A stretch of 11,748 bases of DNA from SVTX01 sp045585895 (GTDB lineage: Bacteria; Bacillota; Clostridia; Oscillospirales; CAG-272), in NCBI GenBank assembly GCA_045585895.1, contig JAZMZI010000157.1, positions 1 to 11,748 on the forward strand, given 5' to 3'. The notes beneath the pieces were generated by a model that had not been told where the DNA came from, made no database searches, and was given only the letters and a program-made list of their open reading frames with translations. The translations under genes and the position numbers were made by a program. This document shows, piece by piece, positions 1-5,594 of this stretch; the stretch's first letter is position 1; every line of letters starts with the position of its first letter.

Positions 1-1
1 G

Positions 2-250
2 ACTCACAGAAATTATCTTGCCAGATACAAAAAGATACTTAAAGAGGGAGGTCTGCTTATTTTCAAGACCGATAACGTGGGTCTTTTCGACTTTTCACTT
101 GAGGAGTTTGCCGAGTTTGGACTCAATATCGAGTGGATGACCCGCGATCTTCACAACAGCGAGCGTGCCGAGGGCAACGTAATGACCGAGTACGAGAAGA
201 ATTTCTCGGAAAAGGGCTTTACCATAAACTCTGCCGTAGTTAGATTTTGA
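2..250 (+). CDS. trmB: tRNA (guanine-N7-)-methyltransferase, C-terminal part (5' end outside window)
   Basis: This is the last 82 residues of a SAM-dependent methyltransferase that makes m7G at position 46 of tRNA in the cytoplasm. The visible part carries the family's C-terminal signatures: FKTDN (G-x-x-x-FKTDN region) at 56-85, then GLFDFSL, and near the end GNVMTEYEKNFSEKG, where TrmB proteins have the conserved TEYE-x-K-F-x-x-x-G stretch. The frame is open from base 2 to the TGA at 248-250, so the start lies upstream of the window. Two bases separate it from truB, so the two are very likely cotranscribed and translationally coupled. The identification is firm from motif recognition; the N-terminal SAM-binding part cannot be checked here. 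Confidence 0.93.
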   Translation, partial: THRNYLARYKKILKEGGLLIFKTDNVGLFDFSLEEFAEFGLNIEWMTRDLHNSERAEGNVMTEYEKNFSEKGFTINSAVVRF

Positions 251-252
251 TT

Positions 253-1176
253 ATGAAGCATACTGAGTTTGATAATCTGCCCGGCGGCGTGCTGGCGGTT
301 CACAAGGGGGAGGGAATGACCTCTCACGACGTAGTCAACCGTGTGCGTAGGCTGTATAATACCAAAAGAGTCGGTCACGCGGGAACTCTTGACCCGCTTG
401 CCACGGGCGTGCTTGTGGTGCTTGTGGGCAGGGCGGCGAAGGCTTGCGAGTATATTTCGTCGGACAGAAAGACATATAGGGCGACCTTGCGACTTGGTTT
501 GACTACCGATACCGAGGATATCACGGGCGAGGTTTTGACGAGAAGCGAGAGCTTGCCCGATGCCGAGAGCGTAAAATCGGTCTGCCGTGAGTTTGTGGGA
601 AACCTCAAACAGATACCACCGATGTACTCGGCTTTGAAGGTGGGCGGACAAAAGCTTTACGACCTGGCGCGTCAGGGCGTTACTATTGAGCGCGAGGCGA
701 GGGATATTACAGTCTTTGCCCTTGAATGTCAGCCCACCGAGAGCGAAACCGACTATATTTTGACCGTTACTTGCAGCGGCGGTACTTATATACGCACCCT
801 TTGTGCCGATATCGGCGCAAAGCTTGGCTGCGGAGGCGTGATGGCGGCCCTTGAAAGGTGCGAGGCTTGCGGGATCTCTCTTGATGAGTGTCATACCCTT
901 GAGGAGATCGAAAATTTTGACGAAAATGAGCGTCAAGGTCTGCTTTTGCCGACGGAAAGGCTTTTTGACGATCTTGAAAGCGTAAGATTGCCCGCGTTTT
1001 TTGAAAAGCTCTTCCGCGACGGCTGTCCGATCTATCAGAAAAAAATAAAGACCAGCCTTTCGGTCGGTTCCCGTGTGAAAATATGCTCCGAGAATGGCAG
1101 ATTTTTCGCTCTCGGATCTGTTGTGGAGAGAGAAGAGGGAACTGCCATAAAGTCGGTGAAGATATTTGAGCTTTGA
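253..1176 (+). CDS. truB: tRNA pseudouridine(55) synthase TruB
   Basis: This enzyme isomerises U55 in the T-loop of tRNAs to pseudouridine. It is 307 residues, normal for bacterial TruB. Motif I is GHAGTLDPLATGVL (residues 41-54), with the catalytic aspartate at Asp47. The KQIPPMYSALKVGGQKLYDLAR block is at 119-140, and CSGGTYIRTLCADIG at 174-188 is the third conserved stretch. Residues ~235-307 form a TruB-type C-terminal extension. I chose ATG at 253 rather than the in-frame TTG at 247, because that TTG overlaps the trmB stop and ATG is the usual codon. No good Shine-Dalgarno precedes it, which fits coupling to trmB 2 bases upstream. The neighbour usually seen in many bacteria is rbfA or ribF; here it is trmB. 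No frameshift or missing key residue is seen. Confidence 0.96.
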   Translation: MKHTEFDNLPGGVLAVHKGEGMTSHDVVNRVRRLYNTKRVGHAGTLDPLATGVLVVLVGRAAKACEYISSDRKTYRATLRLGLTTDTEDITGEVLTRSESLPDAESVKSVCREFVGNLKQIPPMYSALKVGGQKLYDLARQGVTIEREARDITVFALECQPTESETDYILTVTCSGGTYIRTLCADIGAKLGCGGVMAALERCEACGISLDECHTLEEIENFDENERQGLLLPTERLFDDLESVRLPAFFEKLFRDGCPIYQKKIKTSLSVGSRVKICSENGRFFALGSVVEREEGTAIKSVKIFEL

Positions 1177-1178
1177 TG

Positions 1179-1198
1179 AAGGTTGGGGGGCAACTTTT
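1179..1198 (+). terminator. Weak possible terminator after truB
   Basis: A 7-bp stem (AAGGTTG 1179-1185 with CAACTTT 1191-1197, one G-U pair) closes a GGGGG loop and ends in TTTT, 3 bases after the truB stop. The stem is short and the T tract is only four bases, so this is tentative. Confidence 0.3.
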
Positions 1199-1220
1199 GA
1201 TTTATCGGTGAGTTTATTAT

Positions 1221-1376
1221 GTTCATTTTCTTTCCGCGGCGAAAGAAAACGAACCAAAAGAACGCCGCTTAAGAGGGAGAGGGCCTTGAACGAGAAAAAG
1301 CGAACATGCCGCATTTTCACGTTCTGCGACATCCTCTCCCTCTTAAGGAACACCCTCACCTGTCGGCTTTGCCGAC
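1221..1376 (+). repeat. Three-hairpin structured repeat, copy A
   Basis: Hairpin 1 has arms 1221-1234 and 1241-1254 (13 of 14 positions pair) around CGCGGC. A linker (1255-1267) ending in ACGCCG follows. Hairpin 2 is a perfect 15-bp inverted repeat, CTTAAGAGGGAGAGG at 1268-1282 with its complement at 1333-1347, closing 50 bases. Hairpin 3 is GTCGGC-TTT-GCCGAC at 1362-1376. The first 47 bases match copy B (opposite strand, 1657-1703) at 40 positions, and the distal arm of hairpin 2 is also similar. No transposase or coding potential is seen inside. It resembles the non-autonomous palindromic repeats scattered through clostridial genomes; function unknown. Confidence 0.7.
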
Positions 1377-1460
1377 GGTAAGTGTTTGCGAATCTGTTAA
1401 GGTGAAATAACACTGTAAATCTTAATTTGTAGCCGTGATATATTGAAAAGCGTTTAAATT

Positions 1461-1492
1461 GTCAGCGAAGCTGACCTTTCCCGAAGGGAAAG
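1461..1492. repeat. Tandem GAA-loop hairpins
   Basis: Two perfect hairpins abut: GTCAGC-GAA-GCTGAC (1461-1475) and CTTTCCC-GAA-GGGAAAG (1476-1492), both with a GAA loop. Hairpin 3 of copy A and the hairpin at 1763-1779 have the same build (6-7 bp stem, 3-base loop), so these look like pieces of the same palindromic repeat type. No T tract follows, so they are not obvious terminators. Confidence 0.65.
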
Positions 1493-1541
1493 CTTCTTTG
1501 ATTTAAGATAATTTGAATTTTGTATATTATACGTTAGTATT

Positions 1542-1703
1542 CCAACCGCAGAAGGTTGGGGGTCACGGGGGAGGAGGATGTGCAGAAAATTTGGACATCG
1601 ATTTTTGATATACTTTCGCTTCATTACCGAATTTTCCAACCCCTCCTGCACCCGTGCGGCGTTTCTTTGGTTCGTTTCTTTTCGCCGCAGAAAAGAAATG
1701 AAC
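1542..1703 (-). repeat. Three-hairpin structured repeat, copy B (inverted)
   Basis: Read on the minus strand from 1703. Hairpin 1 (1703-1670) plus the linker to 1657 match copy A at 40 of 47 positions. Hairpin 2 is built from CCCGTG 1651-1656 with CACGGG 1564-1569, CCTCCT 1642-1647 with AGGAGG 1572-1577, and AATTTT 1630-1635 with AAAATT 1586-1591. Hairpin 3 is CCAACC 1542-1547 with GGTTGG 1554-1559. The order and spacing of the three hairpins are those of copy A. The sequence TTCTGC(G)ACATCCTC in the distal arm is shared (A 1322-1336; B, minus, 1587-1574). Two T/C swaps in the left arm of hairpin 1 are matched by two A/G swaps in the right arm. Confidence 0.7.
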
Positions 1704-1718
1704 ATAAATATATCTCAC

Positions 1719-1738
1719 CTATAAATTGCAATTTATAG
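1719..1738. repeat. Perfect 20-bp palindrome
   Basis: CTATAAATTGCAATTTATAG is identical to its reverse complement. It lies 16 bases beyond copy B and about 200 bases before the XRE gene. It is AT-rich, so it could be a protein-binding dyad or part of the neighbouring repeat. It is not a terminator, as no loop or T tract is present. Confidence 0.6.
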
Positions 1739-1762
1739 CTCTACGGGGGCTATTTTTCTCAA

Positions 1763-1809
1763 CTCTACCAACGGTAGAGGTTAAAATCGCCAAAAGGTTG
1801 AGCGATTTT
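1763..1809. repeat. Pair of perfect hairpins upstream of the XRE gene
   Basis: CTCTACC-AAC-GGTAGAG (1763-1779) is followed by AAAATCGC (1783-1790) pairing with GCGATTTT (1802-1809). CTCAAC (1758-1763) could instead pair with GTTGAG (1797-1802), overlapping both, so alternative folds are possible. Nothing here matches a riboswitch class I know. Confidence 0.5.
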
Positions 1810-1935
1810 GGGTGAAAAACAACTGTTGAACGCTTCATTTATTTCTCATTTTGCGGTAAAATGGTGCTACAGACCGAATGTGGCGCCAAGGTGGTTTGAA
1901 TATTTAGCCTTAAAGGCAGAAAAGGATATTTGTTT

Positions 1936-2442
1936 ATGGATAAGACACTTGGAATGAGAATTGCGGCTCTTCGTCGCGAAAAGGGTATGAAGCAGGACGA
2001 TCTCGCTGAAAAGCTTGGCGTTTCTTCTCAAGCGGTGAGTAAATGGGAAAACGACGTTTCCTGCCCCGATATTATGCTTCTTCCAAAGCTTGCAAAAGAG
2101 CTTGGTGTGACCTCGGATATGCTTTTGACGGGCGAGGGCTTGGAGACTCCCGAGGTAAAATGCGTACCCGTGGAAAAGCGAAAGAGCTTTGATGATCTTG
2201 TGCTTCGCGTAAAGGTAGATTCGACTGACGGAGATAAGATAAGGGTTAACCTTCCTATGCCACTTATAAAGGTTTTTATTGATGCGGGAATGTCGATGGA
2301 AAGCTTTAATGTCGGGATAGACGGCAAAAAGCTCGATCTTGATTGGGGGAAGATCGTGCTTATGGTAGAAAATGGAGTTGTCGGAAAGGTCGTCGAGATC
2401 GAAAGCTCCGATGGAGATCTTGTGGAAATCGTAGTGGAATAA
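1936..2442 (+). CDS. XRE-family transcriptional regulator with C-terminal SHOCT-like domain
   Basis: A 168-residue cytoplasmic regulator. Residues 6-65 form a lambda-repressor-type helix-turn-helix: GMRIAALRREKGMKQDDLAE, then LGVSSQAVSKWE and PDIMLLPKLAKELGVTSDML. Residues ~88-168 form a second domain with the pattern IRVNLPMPLIKVFIDAG ... VEIESSDGDLVEI, as in Firmicute proteins with SHOCT-like or DUF4097-associated tails; its ligand is unknown. I chose ATG 1936 (AAAGGA at 1921-1926, 9-base spacing) over the in-frame TTG 1930, which would sit only 3 bases from the site. The gene overlaps its downstream neighbour by one base, and that protein ends in a similar motif. It may regulate its own operon; no clear operator was identified. 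Confident as a DNA-binding regulator; target unknown. Confidence 0.88.
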   Translation: MDKTLGMRIAALRREKGMKQDDLAEKLGVSSQAVSKWENDVSCPDIMLLPKLAKELGVTSDMLLTGEGLETPEVKCVPVEKRKSFDDLVLRVKVDSTDGDKIRVNLPMPLIKVFIDAGMSMESFNVGIDGKKLDLDWGKIVLMVENGVVGKVVEIESSDGDLVEIVVE

Positions 2443-2687
2443 TGATTATCAGGATCAAAGCAGAAGGGAAAAAGTTTTTTCTGCCAATACCTTCAAATTG
2501 GGTGTTTAGCAGAATAGGTCTTCATTTTTTGAAAAAGCACGATGAGGCTGGCGATTTTGCCAATATATCCCCAAAACAAATGCGAAATATTCGCAAAACC
2601 ATTCGTAAAATGCGGAAAAAACATAAGAATTGGAATCTCGTCGAGGTCGATTCCTCCGACGGAACATATGTTAGGATCAAGCTGTAA
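2442..2687 (+). CDS. Small basic protein sharing the regulator's C-terminal motif
   Basis: An 81-residue hypothetical protein. Its ATG overlaps the upstream stop by one base (TAATG at 2440-2444), a classic sign of translational coupling, and it lacks its own clear ribosome site. The N-terminus (MIIRIKAEGKKFFLPIPSNW) suggests a beta-rich start with a short hydrophobic stretch, VFSRIGLHFL; the middle (residues 45-63) is strongly basic (RNIRKTIRKMRKKHK). The end, LVEVDSSDGTYVRIKL, mirrors VVEIESSDGDLVEIVVE of the upstream protein, and the DNA is similar there too, suggesting a shared domain. Proteins of this shape sit beside SHOCT-like XRE regulators in other Firmicutes, as I recall. It could be a partner of the regulator; function is not known. 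No signal peptide is evident. Confidence 0.75.
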   Translation: MIIRIKAEGKKFFLPIPSNWVFSRIGLHFLKKHDEAGDFANISPKQMRNIRKTIRKMRKKHKNWNLVEVDSSDGTYVRIKL

Positions 2688-2698
2688 TTTTAATAACG

Positions 2699-2731
2699 AA
2701 AAAGGCGTTGAATTTGCTTCAACGCCTTTTT
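2699..2731 (+). terminator. Intrinsic terminator of the XRE operon
   Basis: A perfect 14-bp stem, arms 2699-2712 and 2718-2731 with core AAGGCGTTGAA/TTCAACGCCTT, closes a 5-base loop. It has five A's on the left and five T's on the right and lies 11 bases after the stop. Confidence 0.9.
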
Positions 2732-2780
2732 GCGTGGTACTTTATTTAAAGTTTTATAATAGGTTCGAAAGTATTATTTC

Positions 2781-2815
2781 ACTTTTAAACTGCGAAGCTT
2801 TTTAAAAGTTTTTTT
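2781..2815 (+). terminator. Second, AT-rich terminator-like hairpin
   Basis: ACTTTTAAA (2781-2789) pairs with TTTAAAAGT (2801-2809), followed directly by a run of T's to 2815. The stem is AT-only apart from one pair, so termination would be weak. It may back up the terminator at 2699-2731. Confidence 0.5.
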
Positions 2816-2830
2816 GGAAAGAGGGGAGGG

Positions 2831-2885
2831 TGCAGGGAGGGGAGAAGAACCTTTTTCTCAAAAAGGTTCTTCTCCCCTCCCTGCA
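2831..2885. repeat. 26-bp perfect palindromic hairpin
   Basis: The arms 2831-2856 and 2860-2885 are perfectly complementary around CTC. The arm reads G/A-rich then T5 (core GGGGAGAAGAACCTTTTT). It sits 10 bases from the stop of the minus-strand GH43-like gene and after the plus-strand XRE operon, so both transcripts would meet it. Neither side has a T tract right after the stem, unlike an ordinary terminator. A hairpin of the same plan is at 9434-9477. Confidence 0.8.
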
Positions 2886-2894
2886 AGTCATCCC

Positions 2895-3944
2895 TTAAAC
2901 AAAATCCTCCCAGCGCCATTCGTCGTACCATTTGAGTCTGGGGACTCCGTCCTCGTCGAAGCTGACGGGGAGCCAGACGTAATCGGCGATTGATGTATTT
3001 TTAGCGGTAAGCTTTCTCATATCTTGAGGAAGCAAAGGTTTTTTTGTCTTATCGTACCAGCTGTCGAAAACGTCCATAAAGTTGGGCCAGCTGGGGTCGA
3101 TGTCGAGCAGCCAACGGTCTGCGGCGGCAATATAGAAGTCCTTGCCGGGGATTTTGATAACGCAGGCAACCTGGCTATCGAAGGTGGTGCGCTTTACGTC
3201 ACCTATGCAGGACTCGCCATGCTCGGTCCAAGGGCCTGTGAGACTGTCTGCCGACGCGCTTTCGGTGGGGTTGGGGAACTTTGCGGTGGTTCCCGAGGTG
3301 AACATGTACCACTTGTTATTTCTGCGGAAGATAGCGGGCGCTTCTCTGACGAATGGAACGCGTCTGCCCTCGAAAAACTCGGTATATTCGCCCGTAACGT
3401 CGGTGTAATCCTCGGTCAAGGGCATGATTATCATACTGCAATGCACGCGCTCAAACATAATGTATGCGATTCCCGTGTCGGGGTCTTTAACGAGGTCGAA
3501 GTCACCCGAGAGGAAGCCGCCGGGGTGAACGTCGTGCTTGATCTTGAAAGGACCGCGAATGTCGGGGGAAGTCAGAATGACCATATACTGATCTCTGCCG
3601 TTGTCGCCCATTATCTTGATCCACATAACGAATTCCTTGTTCTTTTCGTTATAAAGAATATGGGGTCTGTCCATCTTGGAAAGGGGATGGAGAGGGCTGT
3701 TCACGTCGTCGAGATCGGGGGGCGCCATCAGTCCCTCGTTTTTCCAGTTGTAGAGGTCCTCGGAGGAATAAAGTCTTACTCCCCAGTGCCAGATCTCCCA
3801 TTCGGTCTGAGAGTGCTCCTTGTTTTCGCCAAACCACCAGAATTTATTATCGTGATAAATAATATTTCCACCGTGAGCCTGAATTCGGTTGCCGTCGGTG
3901 TCGAGCCAGACCTTGCCGGGACGGAAAGAGTTATATTTTTCCAT
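2895..3944 (-). CDS. GH43-like glycoside hydrolase, exo-beta-1,3-galactanase type fold
   Basis: A 349-residue protein resembling the five-bladed beta-propeller of glycoside hydrolase family 43, nearest in look to the exo-beta-1,3-galactanase group. It shows PGKVWLDTDGNRIQAHGG (residues 9-26), WFGENKE (37-43), DRPHILYNEKNKEFVMWIK (92-110), REAPAIFRRNNKWYMFTSG (200-218), TTFDSQVA (253-260) and YVWLPVSF (322-329). By family comparison Glu201 in REAPAIF is the likely catalytic acid and Gln258 lies where that group has a key glutamine; the usual N-terminal GH43 Asp base is not evident (Gln22 in IQAHGG instead). There is no signal peptide or anchor, so it should act in the cytoplasm on imported oligosaccharides. 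AAAGGA (3953-3958) lies 8 bases from ATG. It follows lysC by 68 bases on the same strand with no terminator between. Substrate is inference; subfamily not certain. Confidence 0.85.
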   Translation of the reverse strand: MEKYNSFRPGKVWLDTDGNRIQAHGGNIIYHDNKFWWFGENKEHSQTEWEIWHWGVRLYSSEDLYNWKNEGLMAPPDLDDVNSPLHPLSKMDRPHILYNEKNKEFVMWIKIMGDNGRDQYMVILTSPDIRGPFKIKHDVHPGGFLSGDFDLVKDPDTGIAYIMFERVHCSMIIMPLTEDYTDVTGEYTEFFEGRRVPFVREAPAIFRRNNKWYMFTSGTTAKFPNPTESASADSLTGPWTEHGESCIGDVKRTTFDSQVACVIKIPGKDFYIAAADRWLLDIDPSWPNFMDVFDSWYDKTKKPLLPQDMRKLTAKNTSIADYVWLPVSFDEDGVPRLKWYDEWRWEDFV

Positions 3945-3963
3945 AAGTGTAGTCCTTTCTTTA

Positions 3964-3997
3964 AGTGCAGAATGCAGAGAGCAAAATGCGGAATTCA
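3964..3997. repeat. Short degenerate GCAGAAT-type repeat
   Basis: Between lysC and the GH43-like gene the bases from 3965 read GTGCAGAAT, GCAGAGA, GCAAAAT, GCGGAATT, about four degenerate 7-9-base units starting in GC. It resembles slipped-strand simple repeats; no function seen. Confidence 0.35.
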
Positions 3998-4012
3998 GTT
4001 GATTTATTCGTT

Positions 4013-5338
4013 TTATTTTACAAATTCGTTGTAGATCGCGTTAAGAGCGGGCTGGAAGTCGTGCTCCTCAACGCCGATGACGATGTTGAGCTCACAAGAG
4101 CCCTGATCGATCATACGGATGTTGATGCCTGCCGCCGAGAGAGCCGCGAAGACTCTTGCAGCGGTACCCTTTGCCTTGACCATACCGCGTCCGACGACTG
4201 CGACAAGAGCAAGTCCGTCCTCGATCGTGATGCTGTCGGGCTTGGTGCGGCGGGTCATAGCTTGAAGAACTCTTTCTCTGTGACCCTCAAGCTGTGCGGT
4301 GGAGACGATAACGCTCATAGTGTCGATACCCGAGGGGAGATGCTCGAAGGAAACGTCGTTATCCTCAAGAGATTCGAGAACCTTACGTCCGAAACCTACC
4401 TCGCTGTTCATCATATCCTTCTCGATAGTGATTACAGAGAAGCCCTTCTTACCCGCAAGACCCGTGATAACGTGGTCGCTGTCGTAGCTCGATGCCTGCG
4501 AAACTATCATAGTGCCCTTGTCCTCGGGGCGGTTGGTGTTTTTGATATTGATCGGAATACCTGCGTAACGAACGGGGAAGATAGCATCCTCGTGAAGCAC
4601 GGTCGCGCCCATATAAGAAAGCTCGCGAAGCTCACGGTAGGTGATGGTGTCGATAGGCTGAGGATTTTCGATGATCCTGGGGTCAGCCATAACGAAGCCC
4701 GAAACGTCGGTCCAGTTCTCGTAAAGGTCTGCTTCAGCCGCGCGGGCGACGATAGAGCCCGTGATGTCGGAGCCGCCTCTGGAGAAGGTAACAATAGTTC
4801 CGTTGGGAGCGATGCCGTAGAATCCGGGGATAACGGCGTATTTGTGATCCTTAAGTTCCATAGAGAGGATGTCGTTGGTCTTTTCCTCGTCGAAGGTGCC
4901 GTTTTCGCGGAAGTAGATAACGTTTTCTGCGTCGATAAAATCAAAGCCGAGATATTTCGCGAGAATAAGACCGTTAAGGTATTCGCCGCGGCTTGCGGCA
5001 AAGTCGCGTCCCGAATTGTGAAGGACAGCGTTCTTTATGTATTCGTACTCTCCGGAGAGGTCGAAATCAAGGCCGAGGTCTGCGATAATTCCATTGTATC
5101 TTTCCTTGATCTTGTCGTAGTGCGCGTCGATCTCCTCGGCAGAAGCTCTTGAACGGACAAGCTCAAAGAACTGATAAAGCATATCGGTGACCTTGGTGTC
5201 GCTCGAATATCTCTTTCCGGGAGCGGAGGGAACTACGTATCTGCGGTCGGGATCTGCCTTGATTATATCGGCAACCATACGGAAGTGCTCGGCATCTGCC
5301 AAAGACGAGCCGCCGAATTTAACTACTTTTAAACTCAT
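4013..5338 (-). CDS. lysC: Aspartate kinase
   Basis: Phosphorylates L-aspartate with ATP, the first step to lysine, threonine, methionine and diaminopimelate. It is 441 residues, a monofunctional enzyme. KVVKFGGSSLAD (residues 4-15) is the nucleotide-binding start, FSRGGSDITGSIVARA (185-200) and TDVSGFVMADPR (210-221) are family signatures, and two C-terminal ACT domains follow (about 290-365 and 372-441, the latter with INIRMIDQGSCELNIVIGV). The frame runs upstream to 5395, but I chose ATG 5338: it starts at the conserved MSLKVVKFGG, has AAAGG at a 9-base spacing, and the longer version would add a non-conserved tail. The transcript starts near 5412, leaving a ~70-base leader, too short for a lysine riboswitch or T-box, so control is probably allosteric. 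The DUF1015 gene is divergent; the GH43-like gene is downstream. Confidence 0.97.
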   Translation of the reverse strand: MSLKVVKFGGSSLADAEHFRMVADIIKADPDRRYVVPSAPGKRYSSDTKVTDMLYQFFELVRSRASAEEIDAHYDKIKERYNGIIADLGLDFDLSGEYEYIKNAVLHNSGRDFAASRGEYLNGLILAKYLGFDFIDAENVIYFRENGTFDEEKTNDILSMELKDHKYAVIPGFYGIAPNGTIVTFSRGGSDITGSIVARAAEADLYENWTDVSGFVMADPRIIENPQPIDTITYRELRELSYMGATVLHEDAIFPVRYAGIPINIKNTNRPEDKGTMIVSQASSYDSDHVITGLAGKKGFSVITIEKDMMNSEVGFGRKVLESLEDNDVSFEHLPSGIDTMSVIVSTAQLEGHRERVLQAMTRRTKPDSITIEDGLALVAVVGRGMVKAKGTAARVFAALSAAGINIRMIDQGSCELNIVIGVEEHDFQPALNAIYNEFVK

Positions 5339-5418
5339 ATTTATCTGCCTTTCTGCGCAAAGCGCTTGAAAAAATATACTTAATACCATAGTCACGTAAA
5401 AATGACAATATATAGTAT

Positions 5419-5447
5419 ATTATATGAGAATTCGCGTCGGTTGTCAA
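5419..5447 (-). promoter_or_regulatory. Perfect-consensus sigma-A promoter for lysC
   Basis: On the minus strand, TTGACA (5442-5447) and TATAAT (5419-5424) are separated by exactly 17 bp. Both hexamers are full consensus. Predicted start near 5412, giving a leader of about 70 bases. Confidence 0.88.
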
Positions 5448-5538
5448 TAGTGAATTTTAATAAATAAAGGAGTTTTGCCCTATATTAATAATAGATTTTG
5501 TAAAAAAGAGTCATTTTTAGCGAAAACGGGACAATCTC

Positions 5539-5567
5539 TTGATTTTTAATACGTTTTATGATAGAAT
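5539..5567 (+). promoter_or_regulatory. Promoter of the DUF1015 gene
   Basis: TTGATT (5539-5544), 17-bp spacer, TAGAAT (5562-5567). The start would be near 5574, close to the AAGGAG ribosome site at 5584-5589, 5 bases before ATG 5595. Confidence 0.75.
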
Positions 5568-5594
5568 ACAGTTATTAAGTTTGAAGGAGCTTTT

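Larger units (their letters stand above)
1177..1935. other. 759-base gene-free stretch rich in hairpins
   Basis: No convincing gene lies between truB and the XRE regulator. Open frames on both strands here run across repeats, lack ribosome sites and give low-complexity basic proteins. The stretch holds two inverted copies of a three-hairpin repeat (1221-1376 and 1542-1703), a tandem pair of GAA-loop hairpins (1461-1492), a perfect 20-bp palindrome (1719-1738) and further small hairpins at 1763-1779, 1783-1809 and 1847-1863. The last part before the XRE gene has GGTAAAATGG near 1856-1864 that could hold a -10 box (TAAAAT), but no good -35 box at 17 bp. Confidence 0.7.

Noticed and set aside
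151..1413. 420-residue open frame on the minus strand
   Set aside because: It lies antisense to truB and trmB, whose proteins show clear family motifs; its own protein is basic, shows no domain and runs into the repeat region.
1166..1705. Short open frames (1166-1381 plus, 1454-1705 minus) in the repeat region
   Set aside because: They consist of translated hairpin repeats, have no ribosome sites and no recognisable domain.
1221..1810. CRISPR array
   Set aside because: Hairpins here are unequal in size and spacing and two copies are inverted; there are no regular direct repeats with spacers and no cas genes.
3024..4034. 336-residue plus-strand frame
   Set aside because: Antisense to the GH43-like gene, whose motifs are clear; typical shadow frame in a GC-biased codon pattern.
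3965..5152. 395-residue plus-strand frame
   Set aside because: Antisense to lysC; no domain of its own.
5339..5412. Lysine riboswitch or T-box in the lysC leader
   Set aside because: The leader is only ~70 bases and shows no terminator hairpin or T-box core.
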